Shown: positions 18,404-26,686 of the stretch, piece by piece | Numbering within the stretch: the stretch's first letter is position 1 | Layout: each line of letters opens with the position of its first letter | Source of the DNA: Paenibacillus sp. DCT19 | GTDB lineage: Bacteria; Bacillota; Bacilli; Paenibacillales; Paenibacillaceae | Direction: 5' to 3' | DNA: 64,000 nucleotides | Assembly (NCBI RefSeq): GCF_003268635.1 | Contig: NZ_CP029639.1 | Location: 611,001 to 675,000 of the forward strand | Made by a program: the position numbers and the translations under genes | Notes under the pieces: model-generated | What the model saw: only the letters and a program-made list of their open reading frames with translations | Database searches by the model: none | Told to the model about the DNA's origin: nothing

Positions 18404-18440
18404 ATGTTGTAGTGGGTGAGTTAAACACCCACTACAACAT
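18404..18440 (+). repeat. Perfect 15-bp hairpin ahead of the 60-aa peptide gene
   Basis: ATGTTGTAGTGGGTG at 18404-18418 is perfectly complementary to CACCCACTACAACAT at 18426-18440, with a 7-base loop. No T-run follows, so it is not a simple terminator. It ends 41 bases before the ATG of the peptide gene and could be an RNA stability or regulatory structure, or an operator. The equivalent place in the third peptide copy is degraded. Confidence 0.8.
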
Positions 18441-18481
18441 AAAATTAAAAACAATTCCAATACACTATGGAGGTAATTAAT

Positions 18482-18664
18482 ATGATTAATCAATTAAATA
18501 CAAAGGCCTATAAGTTAATGAGTGCAGGAGTAGTTGTTCTATTATTAGCATCAGTCATCAGTGGAGAAGGCTCTGTAGTGAAGGATGCCGTTCAAGGGGT
18601 AATGATGGGAGCTGGAGCTGTTTTCGCAGCTGTTGGTCTCTGGATGGCTGGTAGCAAGAATTAA
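18482..18664 (+). CDS. 60-residue hydrophobic peptide (intact copy of a local family)
   Basis: A short basic N-terminus (MINQLNTKAYKLMSAG) precedes two hydrophobic helical stretches (VVVLLLASVI and VMMGAGAVFAAVGLWMAG) and a Lys-Asn end. GGAGG lies eight bases before the ATG, a perfect hairpin stands upstream and a terminator follows, so the gene looks functional. Two damaged copies occur at 22336 and 24433. The composition suits a small membrane-active peptide such as an unmodified bacteriocin, toxin or membrane-protein regulator. No double-glycine leader, immunity gene or dedicated exporter was identified, so no function is assigned. Confidence 0.72.
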   Translation: MINQLNTKAYKLMSAGVVVLLLASVISGEGSVVKDAVQGVMMGAGAVFAAVGLWMAGSKN

Positions 18665-18681
18665 GAAGAGTTAAAAAAGAG

Positions 18682-18716
18682 AGGTGCTACTCTAGAAATG
18701 GAGTGGCGCCTTTTTT
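18682..18716 (+). terminator. Intrinsic terminator of the 60-aa peptide gene
   Basis: Stem GGTGCTACTC / GAGTGGCGCC (two G-T pairs), 8-base loop, six T residues. Confidence 0.85.
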
Positions 18717-19046
18717 AATATTTACTCAAGTAGATTTTTTATTTTGAAACTTATAGACTGGTCATCCATAATCATTGCTGAAATTACTGTAAATTTGTAA
18801 TTATTATGAATTAGGCTAACGGGTAGGAGAGTTGAACAAATGCATAGAATGAGTTGAATTTTACGGCTTTATTCTATAGAACTTAATGCATCTAATGAAA
18901 TGTAGATTAACGAATAGGAGGGAGAGAAATTATGAAGCTGAGGAATACCTCTCAGCTTCATGAAAAAATCAATAAACAATCAGAGTACCACTTCTAAAAA
19001 TATCTACACGGTAAGTAAAAGAACAACGCTTCACGCTTGGGGATTG
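18717..19046. other. Gene-poor region with a repeat fragment and a hairpin/micro-ORF
   Basis: Holds a fragment of the dispersed palindromic repeat (GCTAACGGGTAG at 18815-18826). An 11-bp perfect inverted repeat lies at 18932-18942 and 18951-18961 (ATGAAGCTGAG/CTCAGCTTCAT). That repeat coincides with the start of a 21-codon frame, 18932-18997, preceded by GGAGGGAGAG. It could be a micro-protein, a leader or chance; no terminator T-run is evident. Confidence 0.35.
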
Positions 19047-19910
19047 TTACCTTAAAGTCTTCACAAGTGCGGCAACTTCCTCGTTTCCATACCCATCTTG
19101 TATCGCTCTGCTGAACATATTCTTGGCAAATTCGGGGAAATCATCATTGATTCCAGCTTCATGAGCTTGCTGCTGTAGTAATTTGATTGTTATCATACAG
19201 TTGTTAATTGAAGTTTGGGGCGTGGCATATTGTTCATTATGAATAACTTCACTCTCGTACTTCATGACAGCTCCGATCATAGGTGAGATGCTCGCAATCA
19301 GTTGGCCCAAGCCGTTGACTTCGAGGCCATCCGATTCCATAATACGCGCTGCATGGAAGAAACCGATATAAGATGCAAATAAATAGGCGAGAAATGCCAG
19401 ATCTGTTGTCGAAGCTGCACTGACCTTTTCTCCAAGAAAAGGAGCGTACCCTGCTAAACTCTCAATGATATCTATATTCCCATCATAAGCAGCCTTCGTA
19501 CCGGAAAAAAATATGGCCGCTTCCGGTTGTCCAATTTGAGAGGGCGATGCTGCGATGGCTCCATCCAGATAACTGGTTCCCTGAGCAAGCATCCATTCGC
19601 CTAAGTCTCTTGCCTGCTGCGGACTTCCTGTACTTAATTGTATTACAGTACGCCCCATAAGGGTGGAGCGAACGTCTGATTTATCCAAAATTTCATAGGA
19701 CGCTTCATAATCGGATACACAGACAATCGATGTCTTACTGGCACGGATAGCTTCGCCAACAGTGGATACATACCGTGCCCCTTTTTGAACAAGTTCCCCT
19801 GCTTTATCTGAAGAACGATTCCACACATAGACCTGATATCCTTTTTCCAGCAAAACACTCGCCATTGCATTTCCCATCGAGCCAAGTCCAATAATCGAAA
19901 TATTTTTCAT
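19047..19910 (-). CDS. NAD(P)-dependent oxidoreductase, imine-reductase-like
   Basis: A 287-residue enzyme of the beta-hydroxyacid dehydrogenase / imine reductase superfamily. The Rossmann motif GLGSMGNAMA is at the N-terminus, followed by VWNRSSDKAGEL, which fits NADP(H) use. The stretch YLDGAIAASPSQIGQPEAAIFFSG closely resembles imine reductases (LDGAIM..P..IGTPEATI), and the Lys that is catalytic in hydroxyacid dehydrogenases is not evident at its usual place. The C-terminal helical domain (residues 165-287) mediates dimerisation. It overlaps the upstream monooxygenase-like gene by four bases. Substrate unknown. Confidence 0.85.
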   Translation of the reverse strand: MKNISIIGLGSMGNAMASVLLEKGYQVYVWNRSSDKAGELVQKGARYVSTVGEAIRASKTSIVCVSDYEASYEILDKSDVRSTLMGRTVIQLSTGSPQQARDLGEWMLAQGTSYLDGAIAASPSQIGQPEAAIFFSGTKAAYDGNIDIIESLAGYAPFLGEKVSAASTTDLAFLAYLFASYIGFFHAARIMESDGLEVNGLGQLIASISPMIGAVMKYESEVIHNEQYATPQTSINNCMITIKLLQQQAHEAGINDDFPEFAKNMFSRAIQDGYGNEEVAALVKTLR

Positions 19911-20278
19911 GCTTTTGTTCCTCCTTTTTCTGCTGGCATTAAATGCCTCATTACCATATCATTCGGATCTATCATGGATACAAAGTTTCTAAATTCCAAG
20001 GTGGTAGGCAATTGCTTCAATGCAGATAGAGCTGATTGCATATCCTTCCAGGAGATCAAATCAGTCCAACTTATCTCGTCCTCCGTACATAATAAGCTTC
20101 GCCGTACAAAACCAGGAACTTGATGTATAAGTAATTGCTCCAATTCTTCCGCGGCTCTAATAAATTGTACGCGGTTGGATCCGTCCTTCAGTCTGAACAT
20201 GACTAGTTCCAGCACCTCATCCGGGTTGTTATTTATCTCAGTTTGCTGATCCGTTCCCTGTTTCAACATTTGTTCCAT
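19907..20278 (-). CDS. Small dimeric alpha/beta-barrel (antibiotic biosynthesis monooxygenase-like) protein
   Basis: A 123-residue protein with a hydrophilic 25-residue lead, then a single ferredoxin-like domain: VLELVMFRLKDGSNRVQF, a helix, VPGFVRRSLLCTEDEISWTDLISW and a final helix/strand. This is the ABM / stress-response A-B barrel pattern. No haem or metal residues were identified. It is translationally coupled to the imine-reductase-like enzyme and divergent from the WYL regulator, suggesting a small inducible two-gene redox operon. The exact family is uncertain. Confidence 0.65.
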   Translation of the reverse strand: MEQMLKQGTDQQTEINNNPDEVLELVMFRLKDGSNRVQFIRAAEELEQLLIHQVPGFVRRSLLCTEDEISWTDLISWKDMQSALSALKQLPTTLEFRNFVSMIDPNDMVMRHLMPAEKGGTKA

Positions 20279-20354
20279 TCCTTATCCATTCCTCTCATCG
20301 TTCAGTTCAGTGTTAGTTATATTTGCTTGACTACATGACTCAGTATACGAAATA

Positions 20355-20377
20355 ATAGTGACAACTAATGACACTAT
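20355..20377. promoter_or_regulatory. Operator-like inverted repeat between WYL regulator and redox operon
   Basis: ATAGTG at 20355-20360 and CACTAT at 20372-20377, with inner CA/TG also matching, form a 23-base inverted repeat in the divergent promoter region. A TTGACT at 20327-20332 with AATAAT at 20351-20356 is a possible promoter for the regulator, which would place the palindrome over its start site. The WYL protein is the natural candidate to bind it. Confidence 0.55.
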
Positions 20378-20420
20378 TTATAGGTGCTTTTAAAATATAT
20401 TTAGGAGTTGTAGTATCCAA

Positions 20421-21371
20421 ATGAACAAAGCACAACGTCTTGTCCAGCTCATCATGCTGGTAAACGAACGTAAAACCTTTACCATTCAGGAATTAGCAGA
20501 TGAATGCGGTGTATCTCGTCGGACGATGACCCGCGATCTCATGGAGTTAAGCGAACTTGGTGTACCCCTATATTCACAGCCAGGACCCGGTGGGGGTTAC
20601 CGTGTGCTACGAGACAAGGTGCTTCCGCCCATACTGTTCACCGAGCACGAAGCAACTGCATTATTTCTTGCTGGACAGTCATTGAAGAACTATCGCCATC
20701 TGCCATTTGATAATGAAGTAAACAGCGCTCTGCACAAGTTCTATCATTACCTTCCGAATGAGATGAAACAGAAGATAGATCATATGCAGCAAAAGCTTGT
20801 ATTCTGGATTCCACCACATCAATTAGAAATTCCGCACCTGAAGGGTTTACTCGATGCCGCACTGAACCCGCATCCAGTTCGAATTACTTATGAAGCTGCA
20901 CAACGTAAAGAGAGAATTATTCATCCCATTGGACTCTATACGATGAACGGATTGTGGTATTGTCAGGCATACTGTGAGTTGGCACAGGACCATCGAGTAT
21001 TTCGAGTAGACCGGGTCCAGGAACTGATTGTGCTCCCACAACAGGATGTAGTTGAGATTAAATTAACGGAGAAAGAGAATATACGACCGTGGATCATGAG
21101 GATGGATGACACGGATACAATTGAGCTTGAAGTCCATCTGACTGCTGAAGGCGTCAGGCGTTGCCAATCCGAGTTATGGTTGTCTTCTTCAATCAATATC
21201 CACGAAGATGGTTCTGGGATTATAAGGCGCTCTATTAGTTCTTCTTACCAGTTGTGGGCTGTACACTTTTTCTTAGGGCTTGGTATCGAAGCCAACGTCT
21301 GCCGACCCGCTAAGTTAAGGAGCCTTGTTCAAGAGAAACTGCAGCAATTGCTTGAACTCTATCAGAGCTAA
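20421..21371 (+). CDS. WYL-domain transcriptional regulator (YafY/DeoR-like HTH)
   Basis: A 316-residue DNA-binding regulator. The N-terminal helix-turn-helix reads KTFTIQELADECGVSRRTMT followed by a wing (GPGGGYRV). The WYL domain spans about residues 145-215, including PVRITYEAAQRKERIIHPIG, LYTMNGLWYCQAYCEL and FRVDRVQEL. A C-terminal extension (WCX-like, residues 225-310) follows. It is transcribed away from the imine-reductase-like operon and most likely controls it. WYL proteins generally sense small ligands or nucleic acids. Confidence 0.92.
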   Translation: MNKAQRLVQLIMLVNERKTFTIQELADECGVSRRTMTRDLMELSELGVPLYSQPGPGGGYRVLRDKVLPPILFTEHEATALFLAGQSLKNYRHLPFDNEVNSALHKFYHYLPNEMKQKIDHMQQKLVFWIPPHQLEIPHLKGLLDAALNPHPVRITYEAAQRKERIIHPIGLYTMNGLWYCQAYCELAQDHRVFRVDRVQELIVLPQQDVVEIKLTEKENIRPWIMRMDDTDTIELEVHLTAEGVRRCQSELWLSSSINIHEDGSGIIRRSISSSYQLWAVHFFLGLGIEANVCRPAKLRSLVQEKLQQLLELYQS

Positions 21372-21569
21372 TGATTAAAATTCCAACATAGATTAGTAGC
21401 ATGTAACTCTAAAAAAGGCTGCTACTGTGAACATTAGAGCAACAACCGCACTTCTAACTCGATAGGCTATATCCTTGGGCGTACAAAAAATAATGACAGA
21501 CTACTTAATGAATACTGCTATCCGACAATCATTTTTATAAACTATGAGAATCAACATATCCATAACTTA

Positions 21570-21672
21570 TTAAGCTAACGTAGAAACGATAGCTCAATAG
21601 TAAAACCAAGAAAGCAGCTGATCATTACGATTGGCTGCTTTTATTCAACTAACGGGCAGGTTAATTGAACTT
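21570..21672 (+). repeat. Dispersed palindromic repeat, copy 1, with terminator-like hairpin
   Basis: Core hairpin AAAGCAGC (21611-21618) with GCTGCTTT (21634-21641) followed by TTATT, then a second palindrome TTCAACTAAC-GGGCAG-GTTAATTGAA (21644-21669). The same composite occurs near 29252 and 32685, and fragments at 18815, 22279 and 32814. The hairpin can end transcription of the WYL gene. Nothing else is seen in 21372-21713. Confidence 0.7.
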
Positions 21673-21713
21673 GACTAGGGCATAATACTGACAAAAATAT
21701 GGAGGCAATGCTC

Positions 21714-22274
21714 TTGTCTAAATGGATTATTTCATTGGTTATAATGTTTATCATTTCTGCTGAAATTAACAATAGTCAGCTCATCGTATTAGCTAAACCT
21801 ACGTCAGCTTTTTCATATGTTGAACTGGACAAGCTAAAACCTGTTGCGGACTTCAAAATAATAACACCTTCTTTCTCCATACAAAGCTATAAATTGGAGA
21901 TTAAAGAACCATATCCGTTTAATCCAGATCAATCTGTTTCCAAAGTTAGGCTTCACTTTTTTGATGAATCAGGAGAGTCATATATGTTTGGTATTGAAGA
22001 ACATAAGGCGGTTGGTTATAAAATAAACCGTGATATTACTACGATCGATGTTCGTAACCAAACAAGTACAACAAGAACTGTAGTCGAAGACTTTAAATTT
22101 AGTGAACGTAGAGAGAAAATTAACATAAATGGAATTAAAGGGAGTTTTGAAGCATGGGTTAACCATGTACCAGGTGGATACTTACGATGGGTACATAATG
22201 GTACTTTCATTCAAATGGATAGCGGAGAATTAACTAAAGAGGAAATGACCGCGTTGGCAAGATCAATGAAATGA
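21714..22274 (+). CDS. Secreted or membrane-anchored hypothetical protein (DUF4367-like C-terminus)
   Basis: About 186 residues: an N-terminal hydrophobic segment (SKWIISLVIMFIISAEI), then a beta-rich extracytoplasmic domain. The end, GYLRWVHNGTFIQMDSGELTKEEMTALARSM, follows the DUF4367 pattern found at the C-terminus of some anti-sigma factors and related lipoproteins (ligand strand, turn, then L-x-K/S-E-E helix). The TTG at 21714 is chosen because GGAGG sits eight bases before it; ATGs at 21699 and 21708 overlap or crowd that site. Stand-alone gene between repeats. Function unknown. Confidence 0.65.
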   Translation: MSKWIISLVIMFIISAEINNSQLIVLAKPTSAFSYVELDKLKPVADFKIITPSFSIQSYKLEIKEPYPFNPDQSVSKVRLHFFDESGESYMFGIEEHKAVGYKINRDITTIDVRNQTSTTRTVVEDFKFSERREKININGIKGSFEAWVNHVPGGYLRWVHNGTFIQMDSGELTKEEMTALARSMK

Positions 22275-22335
22275 TTTAGTTAACGGGTAGCAATAGCTCA
22301 ATAAAAGCAGGAAGGCATCAAACATGAGTCGCTAA

Positions 22336-22470
22336 GTTGTTCTACTCTCAGCATCAGTCATCAGTGGAGAAGGTTTTGTGGTGAAGGATGCAGTTCAAGG
22401 GGCGATGATGGGGGCTGGAGCTAATATCGCAGCTGTAGGTCTCTGGATGGCTGGTAGCAAGAAATCATGA
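22336..22470 (+). pseudogene. Remnant of the 60-aa hydrophobic peptide gene (copy B)
   Basis: From GTTGTTCTA at 22336 to a TGA at 22470 the sequence matches the intact peptide gene almost base for base (VVLLSASVISGEGFVVKDAV, then QGAMMGAGANIAAVGLWMAG). The N-terminal third is missing: the only nearby ATG (22324) is followed by a stop after two codons. Here the tract before GCT carries five G, unlike copy C. Evidence of local duplication and decay. Confidence 0.85.
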
Positions 22471-22536
22471 AGGTAGAAGAACACCTTTTATAAGATTGTG
22501 AAGGAGTTCGAGAAGATGAATGCTTTATAATTTGAA

Positions 22537-22577
22537 AAAAACAACAGGAGGGCAATTTTATCGACTGTTGTTTTTAT
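22537..22577 (+). terminator. Intrinsic terminator downstream of peptide copy B
   Basis: AAAACAACAG pairs with CTGTTGTTTT, with a 17-base loop, and runs into TTTTTATT. Confidence 0.7.
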
Positions 22578-23196
22578 TGAGGTAAGTGCTCTTTTTTAAG
22601 AAATCCACTGCATATCATCAATTTTCATGGGGCAAATATGAAGTGAAATAATCTTTATAAAAATGACTAACATACACTACCACCATGGGGAGGCATTTTT
22701 AGTTTTATAGAGAGTGGATATCAGTTAATTGCGTATTGATATGAGAAGAGCTTCTGCTTCTGCAACAGGAGCGAAGTTTTTGCACCTAAGATGCTTACAC
22801 CCATTAAGAAGAATAAGGAAAAATTAAAACTTTAGGGCGGATGCTAGTGGCTCTAAAGCGACAAGAACGGCTACTTATTGGATCGCTACGTCCAGCTGCA
22901 GTGTTGCTCAGATCCATTACTATAGCGCCTAAGCTTGGATCAAAGCGTCTTGGCACGGCGCTCTACGTTCATGTCTCCCGCTTCATAAACTTAAGGGAGC
23001 CAAATTCAAGAGCAAAGCATCCTGATGTGTGTATCATTGACTCTATCAGAGGTACCATTATGGAATGAGATAGTTTTCAAAGAAATTATATAACATAATT
23101 TTAATTTAATTAGTAAATAATGTTAATTTTATGTCACTCATAAGCTCAGTAGCACTGATATAATTTCTCCTAGGTGCTAGATGAAAGGGGAATATA
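22578..23196. other. Gene-free accessory DNA
   Basis: About 600 bases without a supported gene. An open frame at 22841-23068 lacks a ribosome binding site and any recognisable composition and is treated as chance or debris. A weak, imperfect hairpin rich in CTTCTG lies near 22757-22795. The right end should contain the promoter of the lipoprotein gene at 23197. Confidence 0.4.
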
Positions 23197-23955
23197 GTGT
23201 TGAAAAAAGAGCTTGGTGTAGTAATGCTGTTGAGTGCTGTTTTGCTTTCAGGTTGTGGGTCAGATAAGCTCGAAACAGATACGCAGGGTGCTGGGGATTC
23301 TTCGAGTACACAAGTAACGACACAACCGGAACAAGGGTCAGACTTAAATAAAAAACTAATTCAGAGTTCGGATGATAATAAAGTTAAATTGTTTGCAATT
23401 AATGAAAAAGATAATGAAGTTCAAGGCACTACATTAGAGCTCAATGGCAAAACGAAGGACTTTAATTGGACTTTTCCAGCTGTAGAAGAATATAAACCTC
23501 AAGTCTACTTTGCTGATGTTACAGATGATGGAACAGAGGAAGCAGTTATAACAGTTTTCAAAAATAGAAGTCCAGGAGTTTACCTCGAAGAGATCCATGT
23601 TGTAAAGTCGGATGATTTGTCTGAAATTAATATTGAAAACCCCTTAGAGATTATAACAAAATCTGTTGAGACCAGTGTTCAGAACAATGAGGGTTCATTA
23701 AATGTGACAGTTAAGATTGGTGACAAGCAACATGAGTTAGTTCACGAAGGCGACTCAGATTTTGAGTACAAGAAAGAACTGAATTTTGGTGGTGTTGTTG
23801 ACTATAACGTAGTCAACAACAAAATTGTTGCTAAAGTGGATGGAAGTGTTGGCATAGGTGAATATGTTTGTTCCTTAACAGTGAATTATAAATATGACAG
23901 TGCTACCAAAATGTTTACTGCGGACAAGATTGAATTTTCTCCAATAAATGAATAA
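23197..23955 (+). CDS. Hypothetical lipoprotein
   Basis: A 252-residue lipoprotein. The signal peptide ends in lipobox LLSGC, so Cys20 should be acylated. A linker rich in Ser/Thr/Gln/Asp (residues 25-55) leads into a beta-rich domain. VYFADVTDDGTEEAVITVFK resembles the Asp-rich repeat of FG-GAP/VCBS-like proteins, but only once, so no family is claimed. GTG start behind AAAGGGG; a TTG at 23200 is equally placed. A terminator overlaps its end. Function unknown, location the outer face of the membrane. Confidence 0.8.
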   Translation: MLKKELGVVMLLSAVLLSGCGSDKLETDTQGAGDSSSTQVTTQPEQGSDLNKKLIQSSDDNKVKLFAINEKDNEVQGTTLELNGKTKDFNWTFPAVEEYKPQVYFADVTDDGTEEAVITVFKNRSPGVYLEEIHVVKSDDLSEINIENPLEIITKSVETSVQNNEGSLNVTVKIGDKQHELVHEGDSDFEYKKELNFGGVVDYNVVNNKIVAKVDGSVGIGEYVCSLTVNYKYDSATKMFTADKIEFSPINE

Positions 23956-23994
23956 AAAAGATAGCTGAACCATAAAAGATTCAGCTATCTTTTG
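23955..23994. terminator. Bidirectional-type terminator after the lipoprotein gene
   Basis: Perfect stem AAAGATAGCTGAA / TTCAGCTATCTTT with a 10-base loop, A-run on the left and TTTTGT on the right, so it can serve either strand. Confidence 0.85.
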
Positions 23995-24024
23995 TCTTAG
24001 GCGACATAACATCTTGCTTAATTT

Positions 24025-24312
24025 TTAAGGAATGATGTTAAAGAACATGTGACCACCGATAGCGATTTTAGAAGAGACCTGGAAAGTGCCTGTTCCCGGC
24101 ATTTTGTAGTACAGCTTACCATTTTCAGTGTAGGATAAATTGTTGAATAGTGATGTGGCGGTGTAGTATAACTTGTCTCCAATGGGATTTTTGTGGGCGG
24201 TCACATTGGAAGCAAGAGATACACAGTTTTTCCAAGCTGCACTGTTTAATTGTGCGCTGTCATGATTAGTCGTAATGCTTTCATAATTTATGAGAAGTGT
24301 ATGTTTATGCAT
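24025..24312 (-). CDS. Possible secreted-protein fragment (95 aa, doubtful)
   Basis: A 95-codon frame whose last 70 residues (LYYTATSLFNNLSYTENGKLYY, cut by no stop) look like genuine beta-rich coding sequence. The first 20 codons lie in DNA shared with the upstream flank of the intact peptide gene (compare 24252-24320 with 18272-18340), so the N-terminus is probably an accident of a duplication joint. There is no signal peptide and only a weak, distant AGAGGA. Most simply a remnant of a larger gene. Confidence 0.35.
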   Translation of the reverse strand: MHKHTLLINYESITTNHDSAQLNSAAWKNCVSLASNVTAHKNPIGDKLYYTATSLFNNLSYTENGKLYYKMPGTGTFQVSSKIAIGGHMFFNIIP

Positions 24313-24432
24313 TGTTATACAGCCAATCCTCTAAAAATACGAGAAAAAGTCAGCTTTATAATAAATGTTGTTGTGGTTGATTTTAAGAATCCATTACAAA
24401 AAACTACAAAACAAACAATGGAGGCGATTAAT

Positions 24433-24618
24433 ATGATTAATCAAATTAAATACAAAGTCCTGTAAGTTAATGAGTGCAGCAGGAGTAGTTGTTCTACTAT
24501 CAGCATCAGTCATAGGTGGAGAAGGTTCTGTAGTGAAGGATGCCGTTCAAGGGGCGATGATGGGGCTGGAGCTATTATCGCAGCTGTTGGTCTCTGGATG
24601 GCTGGTAGCAAGAAATAA
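24433..24618 (+). pseudogene. Frameshifted copy of the 60-aa hydrophobic peptide gene (copy C)
   Basis: Begins with the same GGAGG-spaced ATG and matches the intact gene along its length, but an extra A in the sixth codon brings a stop at codon 11, and one G is missing from the tract before CTGGAGC. Without those two changes it reads as a 61-residue relative with an added Ala (SAAGVVVL). The missing G could be one of the homopolymer errors seen elsewhere; the extra A seems real. The upstream hairpin found in copy A is eroded. Confidence 0.82.
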
Positions 24619-24674
24619 GAAGTGAATGAAGAGGTAAAATGAAGAGATAGGCTACTCTAGTGGAGTAGCGTCTA

Positions 24675-25574
24675 TTATTTCGTTTTCTCCAGTTCACTTC
24701 TGAATTCCCTGAAACCTTTAGGGGTTCTTCCTTGATCCTTTTTGAAGGATTGGATGAAGTGATTCACATGATTGAAGCCTACTTTGCCAGCGATTTCGGT
24801 AATCGTATCATCTGAGGTCACGAGTAGTTCGCAGCTTTTCTTAATCCTATATTTGATAAGGTACTCATATGGCGTCATGTGAACTGTCTTTTTGAAACTT
24901 CGTGTACACTCCGAAATGCTCAAATGCGCTGTATCGGCAATCTCCCGTAGCGTGATCGGACTCGAGTAGTTCTGATGGATAAAACTCAGCATAAGCTGCA
25001 GCCTTTCCTGCTGCCGTTTGGCATGTTTTGGCACATCCTCTTGCGATAGCGAAAGGTTGGATATCAGGCTGAACCAGAGCTGTACGGTCATGATCGAAAT
25101 CTCATACTCCCAACCCCAATTTTTGTTTCTAATGAATACTCGTCTCATGTTCCAAAGCATGTCCAGAGCTTGCTTTTCCCACTCGGCATTATCAGCAATC
25201 ACGATCGAAACGAAAGAAGAACGAGTGTAGGGGAGCACATACTTCTCTTCCATGGTGCTGTCTGCGTGGAACGCGAGTAGCTTCTCGGGAAAGTTAAAAC
25301 TTACATATTCGCCATCCTGGCTCAGCTGTGTCGTGACATGAAGAATTCCTTTGTTAATGAGAATCGCCTGCCCGGTCTTTAACTCATGATCAACTCCGTT
25401 GACTTGAATGACGAGTGTTCCTTTCGTGACTAACGTGATCTGTAGCTCTTCATGCCAATGCAGGTCGTTGAATCCTCTACCTTCGGGAACACTTGTATAG
25501 AGCGTATGGGTGTACATGATATAGGGAAATGAATGATCGGGATATGCAATTGTCTCGTGCAACGGTTTGGGCAT
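24675..25574 (-). CDS. AraC-family transcriptional regulator
   Basis: A 299-residue regulator. The N-terminal cupin domain (HWHEELQITLVTKGTLVIQV, then GQAILINKGILH) probably binds a small ligand. The C-terminal part (residues 190-290) carries the two helix-turn-helix motifs of AraC: ITLREIADTAHLSISECTRSF and DTITEIAGKVGFNHVNHFIQ. It is divergent from the EamA exporter gene at 25732, 157 bases away, which is its most likely target. Confidence 0.93.
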   Translation of the reverse strand: MPKPLHETIAYPDHSFPYIMYTHTLYTSVPEGRGFNDLHWHEELQITLVTKGTLVIQVNGVDHELKTGQAILINKGILHVTTQLSQDGEYVSFNFPEKLLAFHADSTMEEKYVLPYTRSSFVSIVIADNAEWEKQALDMLWNMRRVFIRNKNWGWEYEISIMTVQLWFSLISNLSLSQEDVPKHAKRQQERLQLMLSFIHQNYSSPITLREIADTAHLSISECTRSFKKTVHMTPYEYLIKYRIKKSCELLVTSDDTITEIAGKVGFNHVNHFIQSFKKDQGRTPKGFREFRSELEKTK

Positions 25575-25731
25575 ATCAGAGAAACCTTCTTTCGATGACG
25601 ATATATCTATATTTTTCAGCGATATACTTGCACGTTTTATATAAAAACGATGATATTATCATATCATATCTATGGCTTATCACTAGAGCCTGTGCACAGA
25701 TGATCGGATAAGACCTCTTGGAGGGTTTTAA

Positions 25732-26638
25732 GTGAAAGAACGTAAAGCATCGTTACCTCATCCTTATGTACTTCTTTTTATCGCCATATTAGCAGTTTCC
25801 GTTTCTTCGATTATGATAAAATTTTCAGATACACCAACCGCTATAGCAGGTATGTATAGGCTTTACATTTCAGCGTTCATTATGCTTCCTTTTGTCTCAT
25901 GGACAACGATTCGCTCCCTACGTTTGAACGTCAAGGAGTGGGTGATGCTCTTTCTGGCAGGTCTGCTCTTGGGACTGCATTTCTTATTCTGGATGGAGTC
26001 GCTCGTGTATACTTCGGTGGCAAGTTCTATGGTCATCTTAGCGCTGCAACCACTGTTTGTCATGATTGGTTCATATTTTGTCTTCAGGGAAAGAGCCGGT
26101 ATATTGAGCGTACTCTGTTTAGTGACTGCGCTACTTGGTTCCGTCATAATTGCTTGGGGAGATATCGGTGTATCTAGAGAAGCACTCATTGGGGACGGAT
26201 TATCTTTAATCGGAACGATATTTATTTCAGCTTATATGTTAGTAGGGCAGAAGTTGAGTAAACGAATTGAAGCCAATCTATATAGTGTCGTGGTCTTCTT
26301 TATTGGGGAAGTGTGCTACTCGTCTACAGCATATTTAGGGGCTTTTCCTTAACCAACTATGCTTCTTCGGACTGGATCTATTTTGTCCTCCTTGCGATTA
26401 TTCCCACGATTTTCGGCCAATATATTTTCAATCGACTGCTCAAAACGATAGGGCTACAACGGTATCCGTAGGTATTATTGGAGAACCAGTTCTGGCAATT
26501 ATTCTGGCTTATCTATTCTTGGGAGAAACCGTTACCACTTTTCAGTTTATAGGTGGATTAATAACGCTGCTGGGTATGCTGATGTACTTTTGGCGACAAT
26601 CCATACAATATGCAGCTTCGAAGCGTCTATCCTATTAA
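25732..26638 (+). CDS. EamA/DMT-family exporter, two frameshifts as read
   Basis: Ten-helix drug/metabolite transporter of the inner membrane. The first half (ILAVSVSSIMIKFSDTPTA, WMESLVYTSVASSMVILALQ) is intact. After VVFFIG the frame is lost at a four-G run (26305-26308) and again at a three-G run (26451-26453). Adding one G at each gives FIGGSVLLVYS, FVLLAIIPTIFGQYIFNRLL and TIGATTVSVGIIGEPVLA, ending at 26638 as a 302-residue protein, normal for the family. GTG start behind GGAGGG. Probably intact in the organism. Confidence 0.85.
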
Positions 26639-26686
26639 ATTAACTGTGAAAGCAACAGGGAAATTCTAAATTTGGAGGAATGTTGA

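Noticed and set aside
18482..18664. Firm call as a class II bacteriocin
   Set aside because: No double-glycine leader, exporter or immunity gene is adjacent, so only a membrane-active peptide is suggested.
22841..23068. 75-codon frame in accessory DNA
   Set aside because: No ribosome binding site, no recognisable domain and no supporting context; treated as chance or debris.
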